Source of the DNA: Cyanosarcina radialis HA8281-LM2
GTDB lineage: Bacteria; Cyanobacteriota; Cyanobacteriia; Cyanobacteriales; CCAP-1448
DNA length: 64,000 nt
NCBI GenBank assembly: GCA_019359615.1
Contig: JAHHHA010000019.1
Location: forward strand, 55,963-119,962
Reading direction: 5' to 3'
Below, piece by piece: positions 51,705 through 60,065 of the stretch (positions are counted from its first letter, which is position 1; each line of letters begins with the position of its first letter). The position numbers were made by a program, and so were the translations under genes. The notes under the pieces are model-generated. The model was given only the letters and a program-made list of their open reading frames with translations. It searched no databases and was not told where the DNA came from.

Positions 51705-52838
51705 ATGAACAATTTACGGATTGCATGGCTGTTAACGTCGGGTTTTTATTACTGGCATCCGATGTTAAGCCATCTAGCAAAAATTTTTCCTCAAATGCGG
51801 GCATTTACTGCCAAGTGGCGCGGCTATGCTCCAGGATTTGAAAATTCATTCCAGGTTCAGGTAGTTGGCGAAAGGAAGATTTTCAAAATTACCAAATCGG
51901 CTACTGGCTACGGCACCAGTTTTACCTATTTACCACTAAGTATAGTTAACTGCTTAATGGAGTTTCAACCGCAGGTAATTTTTGCTAATTCTTTTGGCAT
52001 TTGGACGGCGATCGCTTTATTATTAAAGCCCATAGGTAAGTGGAAAGTAGTAATTGCTTATGAAGGTAGTTCCCCCGCAGTAGATTATCGCCATTCGCCA
52101 ACTAGATTGGCAGTCAGAAGCAGAATGCTAAGAATGGCAGATGCTTGTATTACTAATACTAAAGCAGGGCGATCGTATCTGATAGATATTTTACAAGCCA
52201 TTCCTCAAAAAGTTTTCGTTCATCCCTACGAAGTGCCCGATCGAGAATCTTTACTTAAAGCACCAGAAACCAGCGATATGGTAGAATTGCCCCGTCCGAT
52301 ATTTCTATTTGGGGGCAGTATCATTCCCCGAAAAGGACTGCACCTGCTGTTAGAAGCTTGTGCTTTACTTCATCAACAGGGAAACAGCAATTACAGCTTA
52401 GTAGTAGTAGGAGATGGCGTTCAAAGACCAGAATTAGAAAAGTTTTGTCAAGAGCAGAATTTGACTGAATGCGTTCGTTGGATAGGTAGAGTTGATTACG
52501 ATCGCTTAGGTGCTTATTTTCGCCAAGCTGATGTCTTTGTTTTGCCTACGCTGGAAGACACTTGGGCGCTGGTAGTATTAGAAGCCATGGCAATCGGCAA
52601 ACCAGTTATATGTTCTCGCCAAGCAGGTGCAGCCGAGTTGGTAATTGATGGCGAAAATGGTTACTGCTTCGATCCTAATGATGTTAAGAGACTCGCTGAA
52701 ATTTTGAGTCAATTTATTGCCGATCCTCAATTAACCACCTCAATGGGGCAAAAATCTCAGGAATTAATTGCTAAATATAGTCCTGAAGCAGCAGCTAAGT
52801 TTTTAGCAGATGTGACGGCGTTTGTTATTAAGAAATAA
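51705..52838 (+). CDS. GT4 family glycosyltransferase
   Basis: A 377-residue GT-B enzyme. The acceptor domain starts MNNLRIAWLLTSGFYYWHPM. The donor domain has IFLFGGSIIPRKGLHLLLEA, YSLVVVGDGVQRPELEKF, and the EX7E-type motif VFVLPTLEDTWALVVLEAMA followed by GKPVICSRQAGAAELV. It ends the exosortase/polysaccharide series. The sugar donor and acceptor are not known. Confidence 0.92.
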   Translation: MNNLRIAWLLTSGFYYWHPMLSHLAKIFPQMRAFTAKWRGYAPGFENSFQVQVVGERKIFKITKSATGYGTSFTYLPLSIVNCLMEFQPQVIFANSFGIWTAIALLLKPIGKWKVVIAYEGSSPAVDYRHSPTRLAVRSRMLRMADACITNTKAGRSYLIDILQAIPQKVFVHPYEVPDRESLLKAPETSDMVELPRPIFLFGGSIIPRKGLHLLLEACALLHQQGNSNYSLVVVGDGVQRPELEKFCQEQNLTECVRWIGRVDYDRLGAYFRQADVFVLPTLEDTWALVVLEAMAIGKPVICSRQAGAAELVIDGENGYCFDPNDVKRLAEILSQFIADPQLTTSMGQKSQELIAKYSPEAAAKFLADVTAFVIKK

Positions 52839-52841
52839 AAA

Positions 52842-53939
52842 TTATACCCTCTCCTCTGTCCCTCTGTTTCTCTGCTCCTCTGATATTTCAACAGTAACCA
52901 ACGTTCTCCGTTCTTCATCTATATCGTCTCGTAAGTTTTCGGTAATACTCTTGATAAAACTAGCTAGAGGGACAGCAATTAATACTCCCAATAATCCGGC
53001 AATTTTAGCTCCTAGCAATAACGAAACTAGAATCCATACGGGGTTTAAGCCCGTGAATTCGCCCAGAATTCGAGGAGCAACTAAATTAGCATTTAACTGA
53101 TCGATCGCAAAGGCTACCCCTAGAACTTCGGCTCCCAACCAAAAGTTTTGTAAGGCTACCAACAAGCTGACTATACCAATACTAATTCCCACGCCAAAGG
53201 GAAAAAGAGCCATCAATCCAATCCCCAGTCCGAACAACAATCCCAAAGGGACTCTTAGCACTAAAAAGGCAATAGTCATCGCCGAACCAACTACTGTCGC
53301 TGATATCGCTTGCCCGATAAAGTAATTGTGAAAATTTTGTTGCAGCGATCGCCTAACTGCATTGGCAATCTGAGATGGAAACCACTGAAAAATTCCGTCC
53401 CAAATATCTTCTCCAATTAGCACCAAATAGAAGGTTAATACTACGGTTAGCAACACGTTTAAGGCGCTACCAATCGTGTTGAAAATAATATCGATAGTTC
53501 TGGTAGTTAGCGTTTGCAGTTGCCCCGATAACCTTTCGGTTAATTGGCTAGCTAAACCGCTCAGATCGATCGGTAAATTTCGCTCGATCGCCCAGCTATT
53601 AAAAGCTTGCAACTGTTGGCTGCCAGATTTAATCCAGCTAGGCAACCTGTTAGCTAATTCATTGAGTTGCTCTAAAATAATTGGTACTAACGTAACGCCA
53701 ATCGCAACTAAAATCAGCAACGTTAATAGAAACACCCACCAGGCAGCCGAGGTACGTTTTACCCCTGCTTGCTGTAGCAATCGCACTGGATAGTCCAAAA
53801 TAAAAGCCAGCAAGATCGCAGCAATAAAAATACTAATGAGCGGTTGAAAATACTGCACGAACTGGAGAAAAAGCCACCCATTAAGAAGCGCTAGAGGAAA
53901 AACTAAGCCTAAATTTAACCAACGGGGCAGATTCAACAT
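52842..53939 (-). CDS. AI-2E/PerM family transporter
   Basis: A 365-residue protein with about eight membrane helices. It has the family's two hallmark regions: DYPVRLLQQAGVKRTSAAWW after the first helices, and the C-terminal LVAPRILGEFTGLNPVWILV with LGAKIAGLLGVLIAVPLASF. Members export AI-2 or act as Na/H antiporters; the substrate is not clear in cyanobacteria. It converges on the polysaccharide locus, 3 bp from the glycosyltransferase gene. Confidence 0.9.
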   Translation of the reverse strand: MLNLPRWLNLGLVFPLALLNGWLFLQFVQYFQPLISIFIAAILLAFILDYPVRLLQQAGVKRTSAAWWVFLLTLLILVAIGVTLVPIILEQLNELANRLPSWIKSGSQQLQAFNSWAIERNLPIDLSGLASQLTERLSGQLQTLTTRTIDIIFNTIGSALNVLLTVVLTFYLVLIGEDIWDGIFQWFPSQIANAVRRSLQQNFHNYFIGQAISATVVGSAMTIAFLVLRVPLGLLFGLGIGLMALFPFGVGISIGIVSLLVALQNFWLGAEVLGVAFAIDQLNANLVAPRILGEFTGLNPVWILVSLLLGAKIAGLLGVLIAVPLASFIKSITENLRDDIDEERRTLVTVEISEEQRNRGTEERV

Positions 53940-54039
53940 AAACAGGGTTTTAGGGGTTCAGCAGGCGTAGAGACACACTGTAGCGCGTCTCCATGGCTTT
54001 GAGAGCAGGGTTTCGGAATTTGTCAAACCCGATTCATAC

Positions 54040-54380
54040 TAAATCCGGTTTCCAAAACCTTCTTGACCTCAATGAGCCTCCGGCTCCCCTCTCCCTTGGG
54101 CTACCGTGTATACATAAGTTATCGGTTATGTCGTTTCACACTCAGATCCCCCTAAATCCCCCTTAAAAATGGGGACTTTGAGAGCTTCCCCCTCCTTGGT
54201 GCCAGCTACATGACGAGGGAACCTCGCCGCAACTCCCCCCCCTTTTTAAGGGGGGCTAGGGGGGATCTAATGCAGGGCCTCCAAGTTTTCTCACAGATGT
54301 GTATACACGGTAGCTCCCAAGGGAGAGGGGTTGGGGATGAGGGCAGCAAGGGATGGTATGAGAACCGGATTTGGTATCAT
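54040..54380. repeat. R1 repeat interrupted by MITE-like copy B
   Basis: Left R1 arm at 54040-54100 (AAATCCGGTTTCC, CTCCGGCTCCCCTCTCC), right arm at 54314-54378 (CTCCCAAGGGAGAGGGG, TTGGGGATGAGGGC, GAACCGGATTTGG). The element sits in the hairpin loop. No gene is seen between 53940 and 54432. Confidence 0.75.
54101..54313. mobile_element. MITE-like element, copy B (213 bp)
   Basis: Left end CTACCGTGTATACA (54101-54114) and right end TGTATACACGGTAG (54300-54313) are perfect inverted repeats of 14 bp. The interior is nearly identical to copy A, including GATCCCCCTAAATCC, GCCAGCTACATGACG and GGCTAGGGGGGATC. The flanks CTCCCTTGGG and CTCCCAAGGG match at 8 of 10 positions, weaker than the 9-bp duplication at copy A. 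It has no coding frame. Confidence 0.8.
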
Positions 54381-54432
54381 TCGATCTTAGAGCCTTGGCC
54401 AATTGTAGAACGCTTTTATCCGAGATTTTAGA

Positions 54433-55011
54433 CTAGGGCTGTAAGCCTGCCCATAATAGCGCGATCGCTTCAGCTATAGCCCCATCGATTGGGGGTATAG
54501 CTGAAGCTCCAATGCACTCGCTCAAGGCCATCTGATGTAAATGTGAAAGTAAAACGCTAGCAGCAACGGCAACTTTATCTTCACGAACTCGACCTAGCTC
54601 GGCCTCGGCCATCAGATAATCAATTAATCGTTCGCTCAGTCGGGCAGCGGGTAGGCGATGCTGCGTCAGAAAAGTTGGCATCTCGAAGGCTGGATGGCTA
54701 ATCAGAGTCAAAAAAATTGGCATCGCCTCCCGGAAGTAGTCGAGAATTCCCCTACTCGCAAACTGAAGATTGCTAACAACACTCTCTTTCCCAGGTTGAA
54801 AAGCGAAAATTGAGTCCAGTTGGGGTTCTGGCAACTTCATAGAGGCAAAAAAGAAGTCTTCCTTCGTGCCAAAACGTTGATAGATGACGGCTTCAGAAAT
54901 ACCAGCTTGTTTGGCGATGTCTCGCGTAGAAGCGCTCGCCCCTTGCTGGAGAAAGAGCGATCGCGCCACAGCGAGGATTTCTTCATCTGCGATAGTTTTA
55001 TTCCGGGGCAT
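54433..55011 (-). CDS. TetR family repressor (TetR-2)
   Basis: A 192-residue protein with N-terminal helix-turn-helix: ADEEILAVARSLFLQQGASA, then TRDIAKQAGISEAVIYQRFG and TKEDFFFASM. The C-terminal part has a long helical ligand domain. It follows the COQ4-like gene by 7 bases on the minus strand, so both share a transcript; the promoter carries a palindromic operator at 55539-55560. It probably represses its own operon. The inducer is unknown. Confidence 0.92.
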   Translation of the reverse strand: MPRNKTIADEEILAVARSLFLQQGASASTRDIAKQAGISEAVIYQRFGTKEDFFFASMKLPEPQLDSIFAFQPGKESVVSNLQFASRGILDYFREAMPIFLTLISHPAFEMPTFLTQHRLPAARLSERLIDYLMAEAELGRVREDKVAVAASVLLSHLHQMALSECIGASAIPPIDGAIAEAIALLWAGLQP

Positions 55012-55018
55012 TCAGTCG

Positions 55019-55504
55019 TCATTCGGCTTGAGGTCTAGCCAATGTTAAATCTTCCTGCGATCGTAGAACAATGCCGTGTTCTTGGCGAATTTCCAGCAAG
55101 GACTGTTCCTTCAGCCTGGAAAGTTCTTCCACGGCAACTCTTTTTTTCATCCGTAAGCTCTTAAAAATGATGCCCATAATGCGTGGCAAGCTAGCTAGCC
55201 AGATACCAATTAACTTCAACTGTCCCAGATCGGATAAAACATGGCGATGCTCGTCGCTAGCAACAGCGCGGTGCATTTCGCTAATTTTTGCCGTGGTCGC
55301 CAACAACATCCATACGTGTGCGGCAATTTCGTCCTGAATCGAAGTACCAAGATCGAACAAGATGTGTATGGCATCGTGCTGTTCTAAAGCTGGGGCGATG
55401 TCGGCAGTTATTTTGTTTGCCAGGTCGCCTTCAGTCTCGAATCGGCGCATTTTTTCCATGGCCTCGCCCAAGGTAATCGAGCCACCACCCAAATTCTCAT
55501 TCAT
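55019..55504 (-). CDS. COQ4-like protein (HDxxH-x11-E motif)
   Basis: A 161-residue soluble helical protein. Residues 43-59 read HDAIHILFDLGTSIQDE, which fits HDxxH-x11-E, the zinc-ligand motif of COQ4. COQ4 proteins organise or catalyse steps of ubiquinone synthesis in mitochondria and many bacteria. Cyanobacteria make plastoquinone rather than ubiquinone, so the role is open; binding of another isoprenoid or lipid is possible. It starts with AGGAG upstream and forms an operon with TetR-2. Confidence 0.72.
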   Translation of the reverse strand: MNENLGGGSITLGEAMEKMRRFETEGDLANKITADIAPALEQHDAIHILFDLGTSIQDEIAAHVWMLLATTAKISEMHRAVASDEHRHVLSDLGQLKLIGIWLASLPRIMGIIFKSLRMKKRVAVEELSRLKEQSLLEIRQEHGIVLRSQEDLTLARPQAE

Positions 55505-55538
55505 GCCAAACTCCTATTTCTGATAACTCCATACAGTA

Positions 55539-55560
55539 TATAAGCAAGCGCTTACTTATA
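55539..55560. promoter_or_regulatory. Palindromic operator for TetR-2
   Basis: TATAAGCAAGCGCTTACTTA and the next two bases form a 22-bp inverted repeat, symmetric at 20 of 22 positions (core AAGCGCTT). It overlaps the promoter of the COQ4-like gene and its TetR partner, about 35 bases upstream of the ATG at 55504. It is the expected size for a TetR-family dimer site. Confidence 0.8.
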
Positions 55561-55604
55561 AAATAAAAATCGTACCGTCTCTTCTACCCGATCGCTCCTC
55601 AAAA

Positions 55605-55973
55605 CTATTGACACTTGGGGGAGGTGGCATCAATATATTCTCGCCAACGGCTAATTTTTCCCGCGCTGAAGTCAACTACGATCGCATCATCGGCTCGATT
55701 GCATTTGCCCGTTGCTTTTTCTCTGTCCGACCAATGCCACTCGACAACTGCTCGATCGCCCTCAACAATAATGCCTCGAATTTCAATCTCTACTTCATAG
55801 TTAGCTGCGAAATCAGCCGCAACTTGCCTAATTTGAGCTAATCCCACCCAGCAATTGTGAGGAACGATAAATTCTCCGTCAGTTGAGAATAGAGAAGCAA
55901 AAGTATCAGCATCTCCTGCGATCCAGGCTTCAGCAGCTTGTTGGACGATCGACCGACATTGTTCTGGGGTCAT
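55605..55973 (-). CDS. SnoaL/NTF2-like protein
   Basis: About 122 residues from the ATG at 55973, which has GAGG upstream; the TTG at 55991 is less likely. SnoaL-type features: AAEAWIAGDADTFASLFSTD, GEFIVPHNCWVGLAQIRQ, then AVVEWHWSDREKATG and ISRWREYID. It forms a small alpha-beta cone that commonly binds steroids or polyketides or acts as a polyketide cyclase. The substrate here is unknown. It is placed between two TetR-linked units. Confidence 0.88.
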   Translation of the reverse strand: MTPEQCRSIVQQAAEAWIAGDADTFASLFSTDGEFIVPHNCWVGLAQIRQVAADFAANYEVEIEIRGIIVEGDRAVVEWHWSDREKATGKCNRADDAIVVDFSAGKISRWREYIDATSPKCQ

Positions 55974-56095
55974 ATTTTTTATTATCCTCAAGTATTTTTA
56001 ATGAGGGTTTCATGGCAGATTCTAAAAAAGCTTTGACTGACAATCGTTCCTGTAGATCCCATAGACAGTTGATTTGGGATAGAGTTAACCCACCG

Positions 56096-56761
56096 TCATT
56101 GTCGTCGCCACCTGTCGAGGCCGTTGAGAATCAATTCCAGCCCAAACTCAAAGTCATGCAGCCCATCGTAACGGCCTTCCATCACCTGATGCGTAAGCTG
56201 GTTGAGATAGGGGTATTTATCGGCAGGAATCAGTGAAAGACCAGTTTTAGCCGCTTCAGAATATTCTGTCGCCTCAAACGGAAAATTCAACTCTTGAAGC
56301 GTGAACCCATAGATGTGGCTGTCGATCGCATTCCACGCCCAATCGGCCATCTCAAACGAAAAGCCCGCCTCCCGCAGACAGCCCAGCGTCGCATCCACGT
56401 ACCGCAACATCGCTGGTCCCACGTTCACCCGCGACATCAGCGCCATCGTCGCCCAAGGATGATGCAAGAGTACGTCGTGAGCCGAGATCGCCCGCCGCCG
56501 CATCGCCGTCTTCCAGTCAATGCTCAGATCGGGCACCTCGATCTCGCTCACCACCATCTCCACGATGCCATCCAGCAGATCGTCTTTATTAACTACGTGG
56601 TTGTAAAGCGACATGGCTTTGACCCCCAGATCCTCCGCCAGCTTTCGCATGGAGAGCGACTCAATGCCCCCTTCGTCAGCCAGACGGAGCGCCGCACGCA
56701 GCACTCGTTCCCGACTCAACGGGGCTGGGATAGTTGGGTTTGGGTTGCTCGTCCGGGCCAT
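56096..56761 (-). CDS. TetR family repressor with TetR_C-type ligand domain (TetR-3)
   Basis: About 221 residues. The ATG at 56761 is used; the frame opens to 57115 but that part overlaps the dehydrogenase and its promoter. The helix-turn-helix reads RERVLRAALRLADEGGIESL, then MRKLAEDLGVKAMSLYNHVV and NKDDLLDGI. The C-terminal part (DWKTAMRRRAISAHDVLLHH, MLRYVDATLGCLREAGFSFE) is like the class-A tetracycline-type repressors. It faces the dehydrogenase gene across two palindromic sites. GC content is visibly higher than in neighbours. Confidence 0.9.
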   Translation of the reverse strand: MARTSNPNPTIPAPLSRERVLRAALRLADEGGIESLSMRKLAEDLGVKAMSLYNHVVNKDDLLDGIVEMVVSEIEVPDLSIDWKTAMRRRAISAHDVLLHHPWATMALMSRVNVGPAMLRYVDATLGCLREAGFSFEMADWAWNAIDSHIYGFTLQELNFPFEATEYSEAAKTGLSLIPADKYPYLNQLTHQVMEGRYDGLHDFEFGLELILNGLDRWRRQ

Positions 56762-56795
56762 CTGACAGTTTTCGCATCGATTCTCAACGTCTATC

Positions 56796-56835
56796 TTGAC
56801 AAACTTACAGCGTAAGTTTAACTTACAGTGTAAGT
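56796..56835 (+). promoter_or_regulatory. Promoter with two tandem TetR-3 operators
   Basis: ACTTACAGCGTAAGT (56803-56817) and ACTTACAGTGTAAGT (56821-56835) are two palindromes with CTTAC/GTAAG arms and a 3-base centre. TTGACA at 56796-56801 may be the -35 box of the dehydrogenase gene, with a -10 inside the second operator. The divergent TetR-3 start is 35 bp to the left, so both genes would be controlled. Confidence 0.82.
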
Positions 56836-56851
56836 CTAAAGAGATAATGCT

Positions 56852-57823
56852 ATGAAAGCGATCGTTCAAACCGAATACGGCTCGCCAGACGTGTTGCGAT
56901 GGGCAGAAATCGACCAGCCCATCGTGCGCGATAACGGCGTGCTGGTGAGGGTTCGGGCTGCATCTGTCAATGCGGGCGACTGGCATCTCATGCGCGGAAC
57001 GCCGTTCTTCATCCGCTTCATCTTTGGGGGTTTGCTGAAGCCCAAGGTCGAGATTCTCGGTGTCGATATAGCGGGGCAAGTTGAAGCCGTTGGCAAAGAT
57101 GTCACTGAGTTTCAACCGGGCGATGAGGTGTTTGGAGACTTGTCCGAGTGCGGCTTTGGCGCGTTTGCCGAGTACGTCTGCGTTCCAGAAACCGCCTTAG
57201 AACTCAAGCCTACAAACGCCTCTTTCGAGGAAGCCGCCACCATTCCTGGCGCAGCCCTCGCTGCCCTCCAAGGACTGCGGGACTGCGGGCAGATTCAGCC
57301 AGGGCAAAAGTTGTTAATCAATGGTGCATCCGGCGGGGTAGGGTCGTTTGCGGTGCAGATTGCTAAGGCATTTAGGGCTGAGGTAACGGCGGTATGCAGT
57401 CCGCAAAAAGCAGATATGGTGCGATCGCTCGGCGCAGACTATATCCTCGATCGCCCCCTAGCAGACATGGCCCAAAATGGACAGCGTTACGATCTGATTC
57501 TCGATGCCGCTGCTTACCGTTCCGTTTTCGATTATCTGCCCGCATTGACTGCCAATGGCATCTACGTCCTGGTTGGCGGCTCTACTGCCCAATTTTTCCA
57601 GGTGATGTTTCTCGGTTCTTTGATTTCAAAGATCGGCCGCCGCCAAGTGAAATGTTTGGCATCAAAACCCGATCGAGCCGATCTGAAGACTTTGAAGGAA
57701 CTCGTAGAAGCTGGAAAGATTACCCCCTTTATCGATCGACGCTACACTTTGAGCGAAGTCCCCGCTGCCATTCGCCACCTCGAACAGCGGCAGGTTCGGG
57801 GAAAAATTGCGATCGAGGTTTGA
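56852..57823 (+). CDS. NAD(P)-dependent alcohol dehydrogenase, quinone-oxidoreductase type
   Basis: A 323-residue protein of the medium-chain dehydrogenase family. It starts MKAIVQTEYGSPDVLRWAEI, then LVRVRAASVNAGDWHLMRGT, GVDIAGQVEAVGKDVTEFQP, and the cofactor loop LLINGASGGVGSFAVQIAKA. The segment without a Zn-binding cysteine cluster fits the zinc-less quinone-oxidoreductase branch. It likely reduces a quinone or enal with NADPH and is switched by TetR-3. The substrate is not known. Confidence 0.92.
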   Translation: MKAIVQTEYGSPDVLRWAEIDQPIVRDNGVLVRVRAASVNAGDWHLMRGTPFFIRFIFGGLLKPKVEILGVDIAGQVEAVGKDVTEFQPGDEVFGDLSECGFGAFAEYVCVPETALELKPTNASFEEAATIPGAALAALQGLRDCGQIQPGQKLLINGASGGVGSFAVQIAKAFRAEVTAVCSPQKADMVRSLGADYILDRPLADMAQNGQRYDLILDAAAYRSVFDYLPALTANGIYVLVGGSTAQFFQVMFLGSLISKIGRRQVKCLASKPDRADLKTLKELVEAGKITPFIDRRYTLSEVPAAIRHLEQRQVRGKIAIEV

Positions 57824-57867
57824 TATGGGAATGCGGAGAGGGGAAACGCAGATTTCATAACAGGTCT

Positions 57868-57908
57868 AATTAACAATTGCGAATTGCGAATTACGAATTG
57901 ACAATTGT
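57868..57908. repeat. AATTGCG short tandem repeat
   Basis: AACAATTGCGAATTGCG, then AATTACGAATTGACAATTG. Same STRR as 1500-1545. It separates the dehydrogenase from the convergent VOC gene. Confidence 0.65.
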
Positions 57909-57913
57909 TTTGT

Positions 57914-59050
57914 TCATGGCTGTTGGTTCTGGCGATCGCTTAGCCCCAGCCTACTCGATCGCTCTACTAATCGCAGTGCGTGACCGTCAGGATCGCGCAC
58001 CAGAAATCCCTTTTGGAAACCTAATTTTTGTCCTGGAAGAGTAACAACATCGGGAGAAATAAAGATCGATCGATTCAGGCGCAATTGTTGGGCTGCTGCC
58101 TCGATATCCTTCACCACTAGCGTAGTTTGCCAGTGCAGCAAGTCATTCGGTTTGCTATCAGCAGGTAGAGGTCGCCCATCCTTGGGTTGAAGATAGTCGA
58201 GAAACTCGATGCCAGCGCCAGCCGGGGATTTTAACCCCGTAATCCGCAGCCGTGCCCCTTCCACGTTATTGAGATGTGCCTGCTCCGTGCCGTGGTTCAT
58301 GCTCTCTCCCGCCACCTTCAACCCCAGCAGATCTCGGTAGAACTTTAAGCTACTCTCAGTGTTGGCAACGACGATCGCCGTGTGGTCGATACCGAGAAAT
58401 AAGCGATCGCTTGGTTTCTGCCACCGAGGATTCCCTTTACCTGGTGGAAAGTAGATGAGTTCCAGATAATGCCCGTCGGGGTCGCGGAAGTAAAAGGCGC
58501 GAATTCCGCCTGCGGCCCGATTCGAGAGCGGGATCGTTTGAGGGGCAGTCGAGGCGTGTTGCACCTTGAAAGAGCGCAAGCACTGGTAGGCTTTGTCCAT
58601 ATCGTTGGTGACGATCGCAATATGTTGAAACCAGCGATCGTTACTGCGAGAATCGAGCGGAAACGGCTTCCCCTTGGGGGTCAGATACTCGGTTAGCTCG
58701 ATCGACTCATTCCCCAACTGCATCTTGACGATTCGCAACCGCACCCCAAATAATCCTTGCAGTTGCTCGTATTCAGTACCCAGAACTTCAACGTCTGAAA
58801 CCTTTTTGAACGACAGGACTTGAGAGTAGAAGGCGATCGCTCGATCCATATCGGCAACTGTCATGCCAACTGATTCGACAGCGATTACAGCCGACTGAGT
58901 TTGCTGTGGTGTCAGACGGGTTGGGATTGGTTGGCTCTGGGGTTGGCGATCGTTCTGCGGGTATGCTGGTATGCGGGCGACTGCAACCGCGATCGACGTG
59001 CTTACTGCCAACAAAGCGTAGGTTAGAACTTGACGATTTCGGTTAGTCAT
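57914..59050 (-). CDS. Secreted two-domain VOC (glyoxalase/dioxygenase-fold) protein
   Basis: A 378-residue protein. A signal peptide (TYALLAVSTSIAVAVARIPA) precedes two VOC domains, about residues 57-180 and 192-365. First: VGMTVADMDRAIAFYSQVLS, with metal-type residues in HIAIV and YFRDPDGHYLELIYF. Second: GIDHTAIVVANTESSLKFYR, LLHWQTTLVV and VRDPDGHALRLVER. Each has the His...Glu pattern of metal-dependent VOC proteins. A periplasmic dioxygenase or binding role is possible; the substrate is unknown. Its ATG overlaps the end of the upstream gene by 8 bases. Confidence 0.88.
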   Translation of the reverse strand: MTNRNRQVLTYALLAVSTSIAVAVARIPAYPQNDRQPQSQPIPTRLTPQQTQSAVIAVESVGMTVADMDRAIAFYSQVLSFKKVSDVEVLGTEYEQLQGLFGVRLRIVKMQLGNESIELTEYLTPKGKPFPLDSRSNDRWFQHIAIVTNDMDKAYQCLRSFKVQHASTAPQTIPLSNRAAGGIRAFYFRDPDGHYLELIYFPPGKGNPRWQKPSDRLFLGIDHTAIVVANTESSLKFYRDLLGLKVAGESMNHGTEQAHLNNVEGARLRITGLKSPAGAGIEFLDYLQPKDGRPLPADSKPNDLLHWQTTLVVKDIEAAAQQLRLNRSIFISPDVVTLPGQKLGFQKGFLVRDPDGHALRLVERSSRLGLSDRQNQQP

Positions 59051-59942
59051 TTCGATTTTGGATTTTGGATTTTGGATTTTGGATTAACTCCGTCCTGAAG
59101 AAGGTTTTTGAGGCTTGCAAAGCTGAGTCGAGAAATGCCTTGACTTGCGATCGGGCGGCTAAATCTGGTGTCAGCCTAGAAGCAGTCAGTACGGCACCGA
59201 CCCAATGCTGGGTATGCCAGAACCCGTTGCCCTCCAGGGGGGGTAAATTTCCTGTATTGGGGTAAGGGTAAGGAGACACGTACCAGTAAGGTTCGCCGTA
59301 GCTGCGATCGCCAGGAGACATCCCTATGCCGATGGTCATCGGTTCTCCGTTCTTTTGTCCTGGCAGGGAAATCAACGTTGCCATATCGAAATGATGGGGC
59401 CAGGTATGAATCGGGGAAGCATCCTCGGTGGTGGCGACGATTGCTTGCAACAGTTGGTGCGTATTGGCATAGTACCGTTGCAGTTCCTCGCGATCGGATG
59501 CCGCTTGGCTAGCATCAAAAGCAGTGCCGCGAGCAATGGGATGGTCGGGAAAATCATCGGGTGGGTAGGTCAGAAAGGCAATGTTGCTGGCATCAGCGCC
59601 CAACTGAGAAATTTGCTGTTTGTGCCATTCCAAGCCTGCTGCCAAGGTTTGTTGGTGCAGGGGATAAGATGCGATCGCCTCGCCTTGTTTGTCCAAAATC
59701 TGGGATATCAGATGCACGGGATCGAGCGCCACTCGAAACGGCTTTTCAGCGCGAATTGGAGCGCCGACAAACATCTCTAAATCGGGATGCCATTCCAGGC
59801 TGGTATGGCTGTAGTCTGGTAGCGGTTCCGCCAGGGCAGAACCTACCGCCGCGATAAACTGAATGGCGTAGTGCAATTGCAGCCTGCTTTCAGTCAGATC
59901 TTGAGGCTTGATGTTAGGAACGATTTGCCATGAAGTATTCAT
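59043..59942 (-). CDS. Conserved soluble protein, unknown
   Basis: About 299 residues from the ATG at 59942 (SD AAGGAAGAG). Earlier in-frame codons translate an R1 repeat. Recognisable stretches are LHYAIQFIAAVGSALAEPLP, SIHTWPHHFDMATLISLPG and GIGMSPGDRSYGEPYWYVSP, with a well-defined HTWPHHFD that could bind a metal. The last ten residues (IQNPKSKIQN) are coded by an ATCCAAAA repeat at 59052-59087. I do not recognise a family. The gene is translationally coupled to the VOC gene. Confidence 0.78.
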   Translation of the reverse strand: MNTSWQIVPNIKPQDLTESRLQLHYAIQFIAAVGSALAEPLPDYSHTSLEWHPDLEMFVGAPIRAEKPFRVALDPVHLISQILDKQGEAIASYPLHQQTLAAGLEWHKQQISQLGADASNIAFLTYPPDDFPDHPIARGTAFDASQAASDREELQRYYANTHQLLQAIVATTEDASPIHTWPHHFDMATLISLPGQKNGEPMTIGIGMSPGDRSYGEPYWYVSPYPYPNTGNLPPLEGNGFWHTQHWVGAVLTASRLTPDLAARSQVKAFLDSALQASKTFFRTELIQNPKSKIQNRND

Positions 59943-59959
59943 AATCGATCGCTCTTCCT

Positions 59960-60065
59960 TAAGGTTTGGTTTGCCCTCACCCCCAACCCCTCTCCCAAGC
60001 TTGGGAGAGGGGAGCCGGAGGCTCATTTGAGGGCTGAATTCGAGGTTTTTACAGCCGGATTTGAT
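59960..60065. repeat. R1 palindromic repeat
   Basis: TTGCCCTCACCCCCAACC, then CCTCTCCCAAGCTTGGGAG and GGGGAGCCGGAGGC. It lies upstream of the unknown protein and also forms the last codons of the small zinc-ribbon gene. Confidence 0.75.

Noticed and set aside
56762..57115. N-terminal extension of TetR-3 over the dehydrogenase gene
   Set aside because: It would run antisense through the divergent promoter and operators; the ATG at 56761 gives a normal TetR length.
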